A DNA stretch of 58,559 nt. Source: Pseudonocardia nigra (GTDB lineage Bacteria; Actinomycetota; Actinomycetes; Mycobacteriales; Pseudonocardiaceae). The DNA is taken from contig NZ_JAHKRK010000024.1 in assembly GCF_019396355.1 (NCBI RefSeq), positions 1-58,559 on the forward strand, written 5' to 3'. The notes beneath the pieces are model-generated. The model was given only the letters and a program-made list of their open reading frames with translations. It ran no database searches and was not told the origin of the DNA. Made by a program: the position numbers and the translations under genes. Below, one piece after another: positions 52,249 through 58,559 of the stretch (position 1 is its first letter; each line of letters begins with the position of its first letter).

Positions 52249-53006
52249 GCCTCCCGCCTGCGCAGCAGGTAGGTGTCCATGATCCAGCCCTTGCGCGCCC
52301 TGCAGTCCGCGCGGATGGCCACGATCTCGTCCTTGACCTGCTGCAGGTCGCCGTGCACGAGCACCTCGTCGGCGGTGCCGACGTAGGCCCCCCAGTAGAT
52401 GTCGATCCCCTCGTCGGGCAGCCCGGCGAACGCGTCCACCGAGTCGAGCATGACGACGACGTCGTCGACGCCGTCCGGGAAACCGTCCTCGGCCAGCCGC
52501 CTGCCCGTGGTCACGGTGAAGGGCCGCCCGATCCGGTTGAGGATCACGCGGTGCTGCGCGGCGAGAGCCTGCACGCTGCTGATGCCCGGAATCGACACGA
52601 CGTCGAACCCGACCGCGCCACGGGCGGCGATGCGCTCCAGGATGCGCAGCGTCCCGTCGTAGAGCGCGGGATCGCCCCAGACCAGAAAGGCGCCGCCGCC
52701 GTCCTCGCCGAGCTCCTCGGCGATCATCCGCTCGTAGATCGCCTCGCGGCGCTCCTGCCAGTCGACGACGGCCGCCTCGTAGGCGGCGGCAGCGCGGTCG
52801 CGCCGCGGGTCGGGGGCCTCGACGACCCGGTGCTCCCGGTGGACGTGGCGCGCGAGGAGCTCGCCCCGCAACGCGGAGAGGTCGTCCTTCGTGGGGCCCT
52901 TGTCGATCGTGAAGAACACGTCGACGCGGTTCATCGCCGCGATCGCCTGCAGCGTGAGGTGGTCGGGATCGCCCGCACCGATGCCGATGACGTAGATGGT
53001 GCGCAC
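52245..53006 (-). CDS. cobF: Precorrin-6A synthase (deacetylating)
   Basis: 253 residues of the tetrapyrrole methylase fold. [14 protein letters not shown] (SAM loop), [58 protein letters not shown] and [16 protein letters not shown] match CobF. It methylates C-1 of precorrin-5 while releasing acetate, a step of the aerobic cobalamin pathway. GTG 53006 has TAGCGT five bases upstream, a leaderless-type -10, and lies nine bases from the stop of the upstream lipid-kinase-like gene. First gene of a cobF-cobK pair. Confidence 0.93.
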   Translation of the reverse strand: MRTIYVIGIGAGDPDHLTLQAIAAMNRVDVFFTIDKGPTKDDLSALRGELLARHVHREHRVVEAPDPRRDRAAAAYEAAVVDWQERREAIYERMIAEELGEDGGGAFLVWGDPALYDGTLRILERIAARGAVGFDVVSIPGISSVQALAAQHRVILNRIGRPFTVTTGRRLAEDGFPDGVDDVVVMLDSVDAFAGLPDEGIDIYWGAYVGTADEVLVHGDLQQVKDEIVAIRADCRARKGWIMDTYLLRRREA

Positions 53007-53017
53007 GGGGCACGCTA
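53007..53017 (-). promoter_or_regulatory. Leaderless -10-like element of cobF
   Basis: On the minus strand TAGCGT (53017-53012), five bases, then GTG 53006. The box overlaps the stop codon region of the upstream gene, so it could allow cobF-cobK expression apart from it. Confidence 0.4.
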
Positions 53018-54064
53018 ACCCGGGTCCGGTGCGTCCGGCGGAGGCACGTCGGGCACCCGCACCACGAGTGCCCCCGGGTCGACCCGGATCCGCAGCTCCT
53101 GCGCGTCGCCGATGGGGTCGCCGTCGAGCTGGGACGGCTGCGGCGCGTCCGCAGCGATCGTGATCGACCGGGCCTGCCAGTGCTCGACGCGGTCGTTGCC
53201 GTCGCGCCGCCGCGTGATCACGCGGCCGGCCACCGCGACCCAGCCCGCCACCGTCTTCGGCGCGATGTTCACGACGTCGAGCACGCCGTCGTCGATCGTG
53301 GCGTTCGGCATCAGCACGAGCCCGCCGAGCAGGGTGCCGCTGTTGCCGACCACGACCGTGCGGGTGCGTCTGCGCAGCGGCTCCCCGTCGTCGAGGGTGA
53401 GCGTGACGCGGGTGCGGCGCCCGCGCATCGTCCGCAGCCCGGAGATCACGTACGCGAGCGGCCCGACCCGGACCTTCAGCGCCTCCGGGGTGTTCTGCAT
53501 GATCGCGGCGTCGAACCCGGTGCCGGCCATCACGAGGAACGCGTGCTCGGTCTCGGCGCCGTCGACCCGGATCCGCCCGACGTCCACGGCCCGGTCGTCG
53601 CCGGTGAGCGCGATGCGGGTGGCGGCGGCGACGTTCTCGGGGGTGCCCAGGGTGCGCGCCAGCAGGTTCCCGGTGCCCGCCGGGACCAGCCCCATCGCGA
53701 CCCCGGTGCCGGCGAGCGCCTGCGCCACCGATCGCACGGTCCCGTCGCCCCCGCAGGCGAGCACGACGTCCGCGCCCTTCTCGACGGCGAGCTCCGCCTG
53801 CCCGGTGCCCGGGTCCTCCACGGTGGTCTCCAGCCACAGCGGCTCGGCCCAGCCCAGCCCGGTGCACACCTCGGTGATCCGCCTGCGGGTGCCGGGCTCG
53901 ATCCGGATCGGGTTGGCGACGACCGCGGGCAGCGGCCGGTCCTCCGGCTCGGCGGTCAGCGCGTCGACCTCGTTCGACCGCGCGCGGCCGCGCAGCCCGG
54001 CCACGACGACCACCACCAGCACGGGCAGGGCGCCGACGAGGAGGATCCACCAGTCGCCGAGCAC
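53015..54064 (-). CDS. Diacylglycerol-kinase-family lipid kinase
   Basis: 349 residues. A membrane helix at about 5-24 precedes the catalytic DAGK domain: [52 protein letters not shown] (ATP loop GGDGT and the second GTGNL glycine loop), then the lid domain [19 protein letters not shown] and [16 protein letters not shown]. It probably phosphorylates a membrane diacylglycerol or a related lipid at the inner face of the membrane. GTG 54064 has TACTGT six bases upstream, a leaderless promoter. Confidence 0.9.
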   Translation of the reverse strand: MLGDWWILLVGALPVLVVVVVAGLRGRARSNEVDALTAEPEDRPLPAVVANPIRIEPGTRRRITEVCTGLGWAEPLWLETTVEDPGTGQAELAVEKGADVVLACGGDGTVRSVAQALAGTGVAMGLVPAGTGNLLARTLGTPENVAAATRIALTGDDRAVDVGRIRVDGAETEHAFLVMAGTGFDAAIMQNTPEALKVRVGPLAYVISGLRTMRGRRTRVTLTLDDGEPLRRRTRTVVVGNSGTLLGGLVLMPNATIDDGVLDVVNIAPKTVAGWVAVAGRVITRRRDGNDRVEHWQARSITIAADAPQPSQLDGDPIGDAQELRIRVDPGALVVRVPDVPPPDAPDPG

Positions 54065-54076
54065 GGCCGAACAGTA
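54065..54076 (-). promoter_or_regulatory. Leaderless -10 element of the lipid-kinase gene
   Basis: On the minus strand TACTGT (54076-54071), six bases, then GTG 54064. Strong match to TANNNT. Confidence 0.55.
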
Positions 54077-54112
54077 ATCGGCGCGGTCCGGGCGGGATCC
54101 GAGGGCTCGGGG

Positions 54113-55231
54113 TCAGGCGGTGACGAGCGCACCGGGCTCGGCGTAGGGCAGGCCCAGGTCGTGGGCCACCTCGAGGCTGGTGAGCGCGCCGTGGTGGGTG
54201 GACAGGCCCGCCGCGAGCGCGGGGTCGGCGGCGAGCGCGGCCTCCCAGCCCTGGTCGGCCAGCCGCAGCACGTAAGGCAGCGTGGCGTTGGTCAGCGCGT
54301 AGGTGGAGGTGTGCGGCACCGCGCCGGGCATGTTCGCCACGCAGTAGAACACCGAGCCGTGCACCGTGTAGGTGGGATCGGCGTGCGTGGTGGGCCGCGA
54401 GTCCTCGAAGCAGCCGCCCTGGTCGATGGCGATGTCGACGAGCACGGAGCCCGGCTTCATGCGACGCACGAGGTCGTTGCTCACCAGGCGCGGGGCGCGG
54501 GCGCCCGGCACGAGGACGGCGCCGATCACGAGGTCGGCCTCCAGGCAGGCCTTCTCGAGCTCGTGCGCGTTCGACACGACCGTGCGCACGCGGCCCGCGT
54601 AGCGGTCGTCGAGCTCGCGGAGCTTGCGGATGTCCAGGTCCAGCACCGTGACGTCGGCGCCGAGGCCGACGGCCATCGCCACGGCGTTCTGGCCGGACAC
54701 CCCGGCACCGATCACCACGACGCTCGCCGGGCGGACGCCCGGGACGCCGCCGAGCAGCACCCCGCGGCCCCCGGCCGCGCGCATCAGGGCGCTCGCGCCG
54801 GCCTGCGGCGCCAGCCGGCCCGCCACCTCGCTCATCGGCGCGAGCAGCGGCAGCGTGCCGTCGGGCAGCCGGACCGTCTCGTACGCGATCGCGGTGGTGC
54901 CCGACGCGAGCAGCGCCTCGGTGCAGGGCCGGGAGGCCGCGAGGTGGAGGTAGGTGAACAGCACCTGGTCGCGGCGCAGCCGGTGGTACTCCTCCTCGAT
55001 CGGCTCCTTGACCTTGAGCAGCAGGTCGGCGGCCTCCCACACCTCGTCGGCGGTGCCGAGGATGCGGGCGCCCGCCGCCTCGAAGTCGCCGTCGCTGATC
55101 GAGCTGCCGACGCCGGCCCCGCGCTCCACGAGCACGTGGTGCCCGGAGCGGGTGAGCTCGTGCGCCCCGGCAGGGGTCAGCGCGACGCGGTACTCGTGGT
55201 TCTTGACCTCACGGGGCACACCGATTCTCAT
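54113..55231 (-). CDS. ald: Alanine dehydrogenase
   Basis: 372 residues, full length. [20 protein letters not shown] at the N-terminus, [23 protein letters not shown] (substrate His), NAD loop [28 protein letters not shown] (about 170-197), and [29 protein letters not shown] with the catalytic Asp/His context. It oxidatively deaminates L-alanine to pyruvate and ammonia with NAD, or runs in reverse. An upstream extension without homology exists; the MRIGV start is supported by family length. The divergent Lrp-type gene at 55299 is its probable regulator, as AldR is in mycobacteria. Confidence 0.95.
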   Translation of the reverse strand: MRIGVPREVKNHEYRVALTPAGAHELTRSGHHVLVERGAGVGSSISDGDFEAAGARILGTADEVWEAADLLLKVKEPIEEEYHRLRRDQVLFTYLHLAASRPCTEALLASGTTAIAYETVRLPDGTLPLLAPMSEVAGRLAPQAGASALMRAAGGRGVLLGGVPGVRPASVVVIGAGVSGQNAVAMAVGLGADVTVLDLDIRKLRELDDRYAGRVRTVVSNAHELEKACLEADLVIGAVLVPGARAPRLVSNDLVRRMKPGSVLVDIAIDQGGCFEDSRPTTHADPTYTVHGSVFYCVANMPGAVPHTSTYALTNATLPYVLRLADQGWEAALAADPALAAGLSTHHGALTSLEVAHDLGLPYAEPGALVTA

Positions 55232-55298
55232 GCACTGAGAATGAAGATGCTGCGACGAGCCCGCAAGATGTGCGCAGAACATTCGCTATCATGCTCAA
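55232..55298. promoter_or_regulatory. Divergent ald/Lrp control region
   Basis: 67 bases, AT-richer than its surroundings, containing ACATTCGCTATCATGCTCAAATGT, in which ACATT and AATGT form an inverted repeat. It must hold the promoters of both genes and is the likely operator of the Lrp-type protein. Confidence 0.5.
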
Positions 55299-55811
55299 AT
55301 GTCGTTGCATGATTCGGGATCGCGCTCTCCACGCCGGGTGCCGCCGCAGGATGTTCGGCCGCTCGACGACGTCGACCGGGCCATCCTGCGGATCCTCAGC
55401 GTCGACGCCCGGATCTCCAACAAGGAGCTCGCCGACCGGGTCGGCGTCGCGCAGTCGACCTGCCTGACCCGGGTGCGGGCGCTGCGCGAGAGCGGGGTGA
55501 TCCGCGGGTACCACGCCGACGTCGACCCCCGGGCACTCGGCCACGACCTCGAAGCGATGATCGCGATCCGGCTGCAGCCGCACGCCCGTGCCACCATGGG
55601 CGAGGTGATCGCCACCCTCAGCAGGCGGCCGGAGGTGCTCGACGTGTACTTCGTCGCCGGTGCCAACGACTTCCTCCTGCACGTCGCCACCGCGAGCACC
55701 GACGAGCTCCGCCGGTTCGTGGGCGACCACCTCAACCGCGATCCCGCCATCGCGGGCACCGAGACCAACCTGATCTTCGAGCACACGCGGGCCGCCGGGC
55801 GGCTGCGGTGA
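55299..55811 (+). CDS. Lrp/AsnC-family regulator (AldR-like)
   Basis: 170 residues. The helix-turn-helix is DRAILRILSVDARISNKELADRVGVAQSTCLTRVRALRESGVIRGYHA (about 25-72); the RAM/effector domain follows (VLDVYFVAGANDFLLHVATAST). Established knowledge: AldR of mycobacteria is an Lrp protein that controls ald divergently from its own gene; position and size match. It probably senses alanine or related amino acids. The stop overlaps the GTG of the next gene. Confidence 0.92.
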   Translation: MSLHDSGSRSPRRVPPQDVRPLDDVDRAILRILSVDARISNKELADRVGVAQSTCLTRVRALRESGVIRGYHADVDPRALGHDLEAMIAIRLQPHARATMGEVIATLSRRPEVLDVYFVAGANDFLLHVATASTDELRRFVGDHLNRDPAIAGTETNLIFEHTRAAGRLR

Positions 55812-56431
55812 TCGTCGCCGCCACCGGGGTGGCCGGCACCGCCCTGCTCGGGGCGTCGCTCGCCGCGGAGCCCGGGTCCCCGCGGTTCCTGCGGCTCACC
55901 GCCGCCACCGCCGCCACCTGGGTCGCGGGCGGGCTCGCCGCGGGTCCGGTGCCGCGGGGACGCCGGTCGGTGCTCGTCCCCGTGCTCACCGGCGCCGCGG
56001 CGTTCGGGGCGTTCTACGCGGGCGCGCTCGTCGCCCGCCGCATCCCGGTGCTGAACCGGGCGCTGGCGTCGGTGCTGCGCCATGCCGGGGGCGGCCCGGT
56101 CGCGTTCGCGACGCTGGCCAACGGCGCCGCCGAGGAGGTGTTCTTCCGCGGGGCGCTGTACGCCGCGCTCGGCGGGCGCAGGTCGACGGCGATCTACATG
56201 CTGGTCACCGCCGCCACCCGCAACCCGGCGCTGGTGCTGGCGTCCGGGGTGATGGGCGCGCTGTTCACGCTGCAGCGCCGCGCCGCCGGCGGCATCCAGG
56301 CACCGGTGCTCACGCACGTCACCTGGTCGGCGCTGATGCTGCGCTACCTGCCGCCGCTGTTCGCCGAGGCACCCGAGACGAACGAGCGCAGCCCGTCGAG
56401 CAGCCGGTCGACGTCGGAGTCGTCCACGTAG
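55808..56431 (+). CDS. CPBP-family intramembrane metalloprotease-like protein
   Basis: 207 residues with about six membrane segments. The EEVFFRGALYAALGG motif (Glu-Glu-x3-Arg, about 112-126) and HVTWSALM (about 173) are CPBP landmarks, but the middle FxxxH motif is not evident (ATRNPALVLASGVMG there), so activity is uncertain. The GTG overlaps the stop of the Lrp gene. The last 29 residues (APETNERSPSSSRSTSESST and before) are antisense to the aminotransferase: the two genes overlap tail to tail by 88 bp. Function unknown. Confidence 0.8.
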   Translation: MIVAATGVAGTALLGASLAAEPGSPRFLRLTAATAATWVAGGLAAGPVPRGRRSVLVPVLTGAAAFGAFYAGALVARRIPVLNRALASVLRHAGGGPVAFATLANGAAEEVFFRGALYAALGGRRSTAIYMLVTAATRNPALVLASGVMGALFTLQRRAAGGIQAPVLTHVTWSALMLRYLPPLFAEAPETNERSPSSSRSTSESST

Positions 56432-57534
56432 GGGGCGAGCCCGATCCGCAGCGCACCGCTGTCGCCGAGGCCGAGCCGCCGCGACGCCTCGATCGCGTAG
56501 AACGAGCCGGCCGGTGCGTTGACGCCGCGCTCGGCCAGGAACGCGTACGCGTTCGCGGGCGAACGGTCACCGAAGCTCACCAGCAGCGTCGGCGTGCGGT
56601 GCGCCGCCCGCGAGTACACCGTGACGGGCAGCCCGGCGAGGCACTCCTCGATCCGGACGCGCAGCCGGTCCTCGTGCCCGGCGATCGCCGGCATCCCGAG
56701 CGTGGCGAGGAACTCCACAGCGGCGGTGGTGCCGGCCAGCAGCTCGTACGGCAGGGTGCCGAGCTCGAACCGCTCCGGCACCGCGTCGGTGGACGGCAGC
56801 AGCTTCTGCGGCCGCAACCCCTCCAGGAGCGCGGGATCTGCGGCGAGCACGCCGCAGTGCGGGCCGAGGAACTTGTACGGCGAGCACGCGTAGAAGTCGG
56901 CGCCCAGCGTCGTCACGTGGACCGGGGCGTGTGCGGTGTGGTGCACGCCGTCGACGTAGGTGAGCGCGCCGGCCTCGTGGGCCAGATCGGTGATGGCGCG
57001 CACCGGCGGGCAGGTGCCGATCAGGTTCGACGCCGCCGTGACCGCGACGAGGCGGGTGCGCGGGGAGAGCACGGCGGCGACGTCCTCGGCGCTCAGCTCG
57101 CCGGTGGCGGGGTCGAAGTCGGCCCACCGGACCACCGCGCCGACCGCCTCGGCGGCCTGTACCCACGGCCGGATGTTCGCGTCGTGGTCGAGCCGGGTGA
57201 CCACGACCTCGTCGCCCGGCGACCAGGTGGCCGCGAGCGTGCGGGACATGTCGTAGGTCAGCTGCGTCATGCTGCGGCCGAAGACGATCCCGCGCGGGTC
57301 GGCGCCGAGCAGGCCGGCCACCGCCTCCCGCGCGCCCGCCACGATGTCGTCGGCCGCCCGCTCGGCCGCCGTGACGCGCCCGCGGTTCGCCAGCGGCGAC
57401 AGGAGTGTGCGGGCCACCGCGTCGGCCACGACGTCGGGCACCTGGGATCCGCCGGGCCCGTCGAAGTGGGCGTAGCCGGCCTTCAGCGCGGGGAAGTGGT
57501 CACGGACAACCTGGACGTCGTACTGGGTCACCAT
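56344..57534 (-). CDS. Class V aminotransferase, cysteine-desulfurase-like
   Basis: 396 residues. PLP-dependent fold: HFDGPGGSQVP, FGRSMTQLTYDMSRTLAA, RLDHDANIRPWVQAAE, VDGVHHTAHAPV and the PLP Lys in CSPYKFLGPHCG near 224. The family is the cysteine-desulfurase-like TIGR01976 group, related to SufS/CsdA, whose sulfur or other substrate is not established. It has no partner SufE or IscU gene nearby. The ATG overlaps the stop of the upstream NIT-type sensor by seven bases, and its 3' end overlaps the convergent CPBP gene. Confidence 0.9.
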   Translation of the reverse strand: MVTQYDVQVVRDHFPALKAGYAHFDGPGGSQVPDVVADAVARTLLSPLANRGRVTAAERAADDIVAGAREAVAGLLGADPRGIVFGRSMTQLTYDMSRTLAATWSPGDEVVVTRLDHDANIRPWVQAAEAVGAVVRWADFDPATGELSAEDVAAVLSPRTRLVAVTAASNLIGTCPPVRAITDLAHEAGALTYVDGVHHTAHAPVHVTTLGADFYACSPYKFLGPHCGVLAADPALLEGLRPQKLLPSTDAVPERFELGTLPYELLAGTTAAVEFLATLGMPAIAGHEDRLRVRIEECLAGLPVTVYSRAAHRTPTLLVSFGDRSPANAYAFLAERGVNAPAGSFYAIEASRRLGLGDSGALRIGLAPYVDDSDVDRLLDGLRSFVSGASANSGGR

Positions 57535-58559
57535 GCTTCGGGTTCTGCGCCTTCCGGTCCGGGGGCACGATGCCGGCCTTGGCGCAACCCGCGCTGGTAG
57601 GTGCTCAGCCGGTCACGCACGCGGTCGGGCGCTCGCTCTGTGGAGCCGCCGGAGGAGTCGGTGCCCTGGGCGCGCGCCGGGGGGACGAGCTGGTTGCCCG
57701 GGCGCCTGCGGGGCAGGCCGCTGGACGTGGTGGGGGCGGGCTCGGGCCGGGCCGCGCGGGCCGCGGCCGCCCGCCACTCCACGTCGGCGGGCGACTCCCA
57801 GTCGAGGGCCCGCTGCCCGCGCGGGGGCTCCGGGTCGCCCTCGCGGAACCACGCGGAGGCGATCGCCTCGAAGATCGGGGTGGCGTACCGGTCGTCGATC
57901 GACTCCAGCGGCAGGTCGACCAGCGGCCCGAACAGCTCGTCCACCTGCGCGGACCCGTTGGGTCGCCGGGGCGCGCTGTTCGGGACGGCGCCGCCCCGGA
58001 CCGCACCCTTCGGCGCCACGCCGTTCGGGGCCCCACCGTTCGGGGCAGCACCGTTGGGGGCCGCACCGTTCGGGGCCGCACCGTTGGCGCGGGTCGCGCT
58101 CGCCATGGCCCTGCCGTTGGCGTGACCGGCCCGCTCCTCCAGCGTGACGGCCGCGGCGGGGCAGTGGACGGACGCGACGACGCCGAGCCCGGCCTGCGAC
58201 TGCCGCCCGCCGCTGCGCAGCTCGATGCCGTGACGGGAGCGCTGGGCGAGCTGCTCGGCGGCCGCGGCGGCGCGGCGGCCGCCGAGCCCGTCCGGGTCGC
58301 GCCGGGCCGCGCCGTCCACGGACACGTCGACGGTGATCCCGCGGCTCGCGGCCCGGCCCGCCAGCTCCACGCGCGCCGCCGGGTGCACCGCGGTGACGTG
58401 GTCGACCAGCTCGGCGAGCACGTGCAGGAGCTCGACCGCCGCCGCGGGGGACACGGCGGCGGCGGGACCGGGCCGGACCTCGAGCCGCCGCGGCTCCTCG
58501 GCCGCGGCGACGGCGTCGTTCAGCAGCTCCGCGAGCGGCCGCGCCGCGGTGGCGCGGAC
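57528..58559 (-). CDS. C-terminal part of a NIT-type sensor kinase-like protein (CvnA-like; 5' end beyond window)
   Basis: 344 codons visible. The beginning, RPLAELLNDAVAAAEEPRRLEV, then VELLHVLAELVDHVTAVHPAARVEL, matches the HATPase N-box region of the nitrate/nitrite-sensor kinases that head conservon (Cvn) operons, where the usual sequence is LLAELLDNATRFSPP; here the Asn and the DxGxG motif are degenerate (VSVDGAARRDPDGLGG). A low-complexity Asn/Gly/Ala/Pro spacer follows and then a tail with DLPLESIDDRYATPIFEAIASAWF, typical of CvnA C-termini. ATP binding is therefore doubtful. The rest of the conservon (roadblock, DUF742 and GTPase genes) is not in view; instead the aminotransferase follows with a seven-base overlap. 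Confidence 0.75.
   Translation of the reverse strand, partial: VRATAARPLAELLNDAVAAAEEPRRLEVRPGPAAAVSPAAAVELLHVLAELVDHVTAVHPAARVELAGRAASRGITVDVSVDGAARRDPDGLGGRRAAAAAEQLAQRSRHGIELRSGGRQSQAGLGVVASVHCPAAAVTLEERAGHANGRAMASATRANGAAPNGAAPNGAAPNGGAPNGVAPKGAVRGGAVPNSAPRRPNGSAQVDELFGPLVDLPLESIDDRYATPIFEAIASAWFREGDPEPPRGQRALDWESPADVEWRAAAARAARPEPAPTTSSGLPRRRPGNQLVPPARAQGTDSSGGSTERAPDRVRDRLSTYQRGLRQGRHRAPGPEGAEPEAW
58021..58090 (-). repeat. 15-bp tandem repeats encoding NGAAP-type pentapeptides
   Basis: Near-exact 15-bp units begin at 58021, 58036, 58051, 58066 and 58081 (CCGTT then GGGG runs), encoding Asn-Gly-Ala-Ala-Pro-like pentapeptides in the spacer of the NIT-type sensor. Length probably varies between strains. 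Confidence 0.75.

Overview
This 58.6-kb window is chromosomal DNA of a very GC-rich actinomycete. GTG starts, 4-bp ATGA/GTGA gene overlaps, leaderless promoters and the gene families (Rv2629-like factor, Rv1364c-like partner-switching protein, Lrp-controlled alanine dehydrogenase, aerobic cobalamin genes, NIT-type sensor) suggest Pseudonocardiaceae or a close relative; this is inference, as no rRNA or other marker gene is present. No tRNA, CRISPR array, prophage or intact insertion sequence was seen.

Layout. (1) 1-6.1 kb: sugar-phosphate and glycosyltransferase genes (GmhB-like HAD phosphatase, PfkB kinase, GmhA-like isomerase, two GT4 glycosyltransferases), plus surE and a decayed vapBC pair. 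Two of these transcription units carry the same 28-bp element at exactly the same distance from their start codons. (2) 6.1-9.1 kb: recQ, then a short-chain dehydrogenase and a small membrane protein. (3) 9.2-15.3 kb: a 1677-residue sensor protein joining PP2C phosphatase, RsbW-like kinase and STAS domains, then a BrkB-type membrane protein. (4) 15.4-20.7 kb: a molybdopterin oxidoreductase whose three usual N-terminal Fe-S cysteines are replaced, its coupled partner, a STAS protein and an APC permease. (5) 20.8-27.8 kb: stress-type envelope genes (DUF3618, holin-like, CsbD, AI-2E-type permease) and a Rv2629/Balon-like ribosome factor; several have sigma-B-like promoter motifs.

(6) 28.0-28.4 kb: five tandem units of exactly 62 nt, each able to fold on the minus strand into the same hairpin through G-U pairs. 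(7) 28.4-37.9 kb: a poly-HAMP hybrid kinase with a response regulator, a divergent PP2C phosphatase, and an OmpR/kinase/lipoprotein operon. (8) 38.2-43.7 kb: an SGNH membrane protein apparently starting at CTG, and a LysR/DUF3237 versus MBL-hydrolase/MHS-transporter divergent cluster. (9) 43.7-47.9 kb: subtilisin-like protease, Y-family polymerase, DUF559 protein and a second decayed vapBC. (10) 47.7-53.0 kb: cobF-cobK, a cobalamin riboswitch and btuFCD. (11) 53.0-58.6 kb: lipid-kinase-like protein, ald with a divergent Lrp regulator, CPBP-like protein, class V aminotransferase and the 3' part of a NIT-type sensor.

The strongest candidates for undescribed biology are the 62-nt structured array between 27968 and 28353 and the equally spaced 28-bp element in front of the two glycosylation units.
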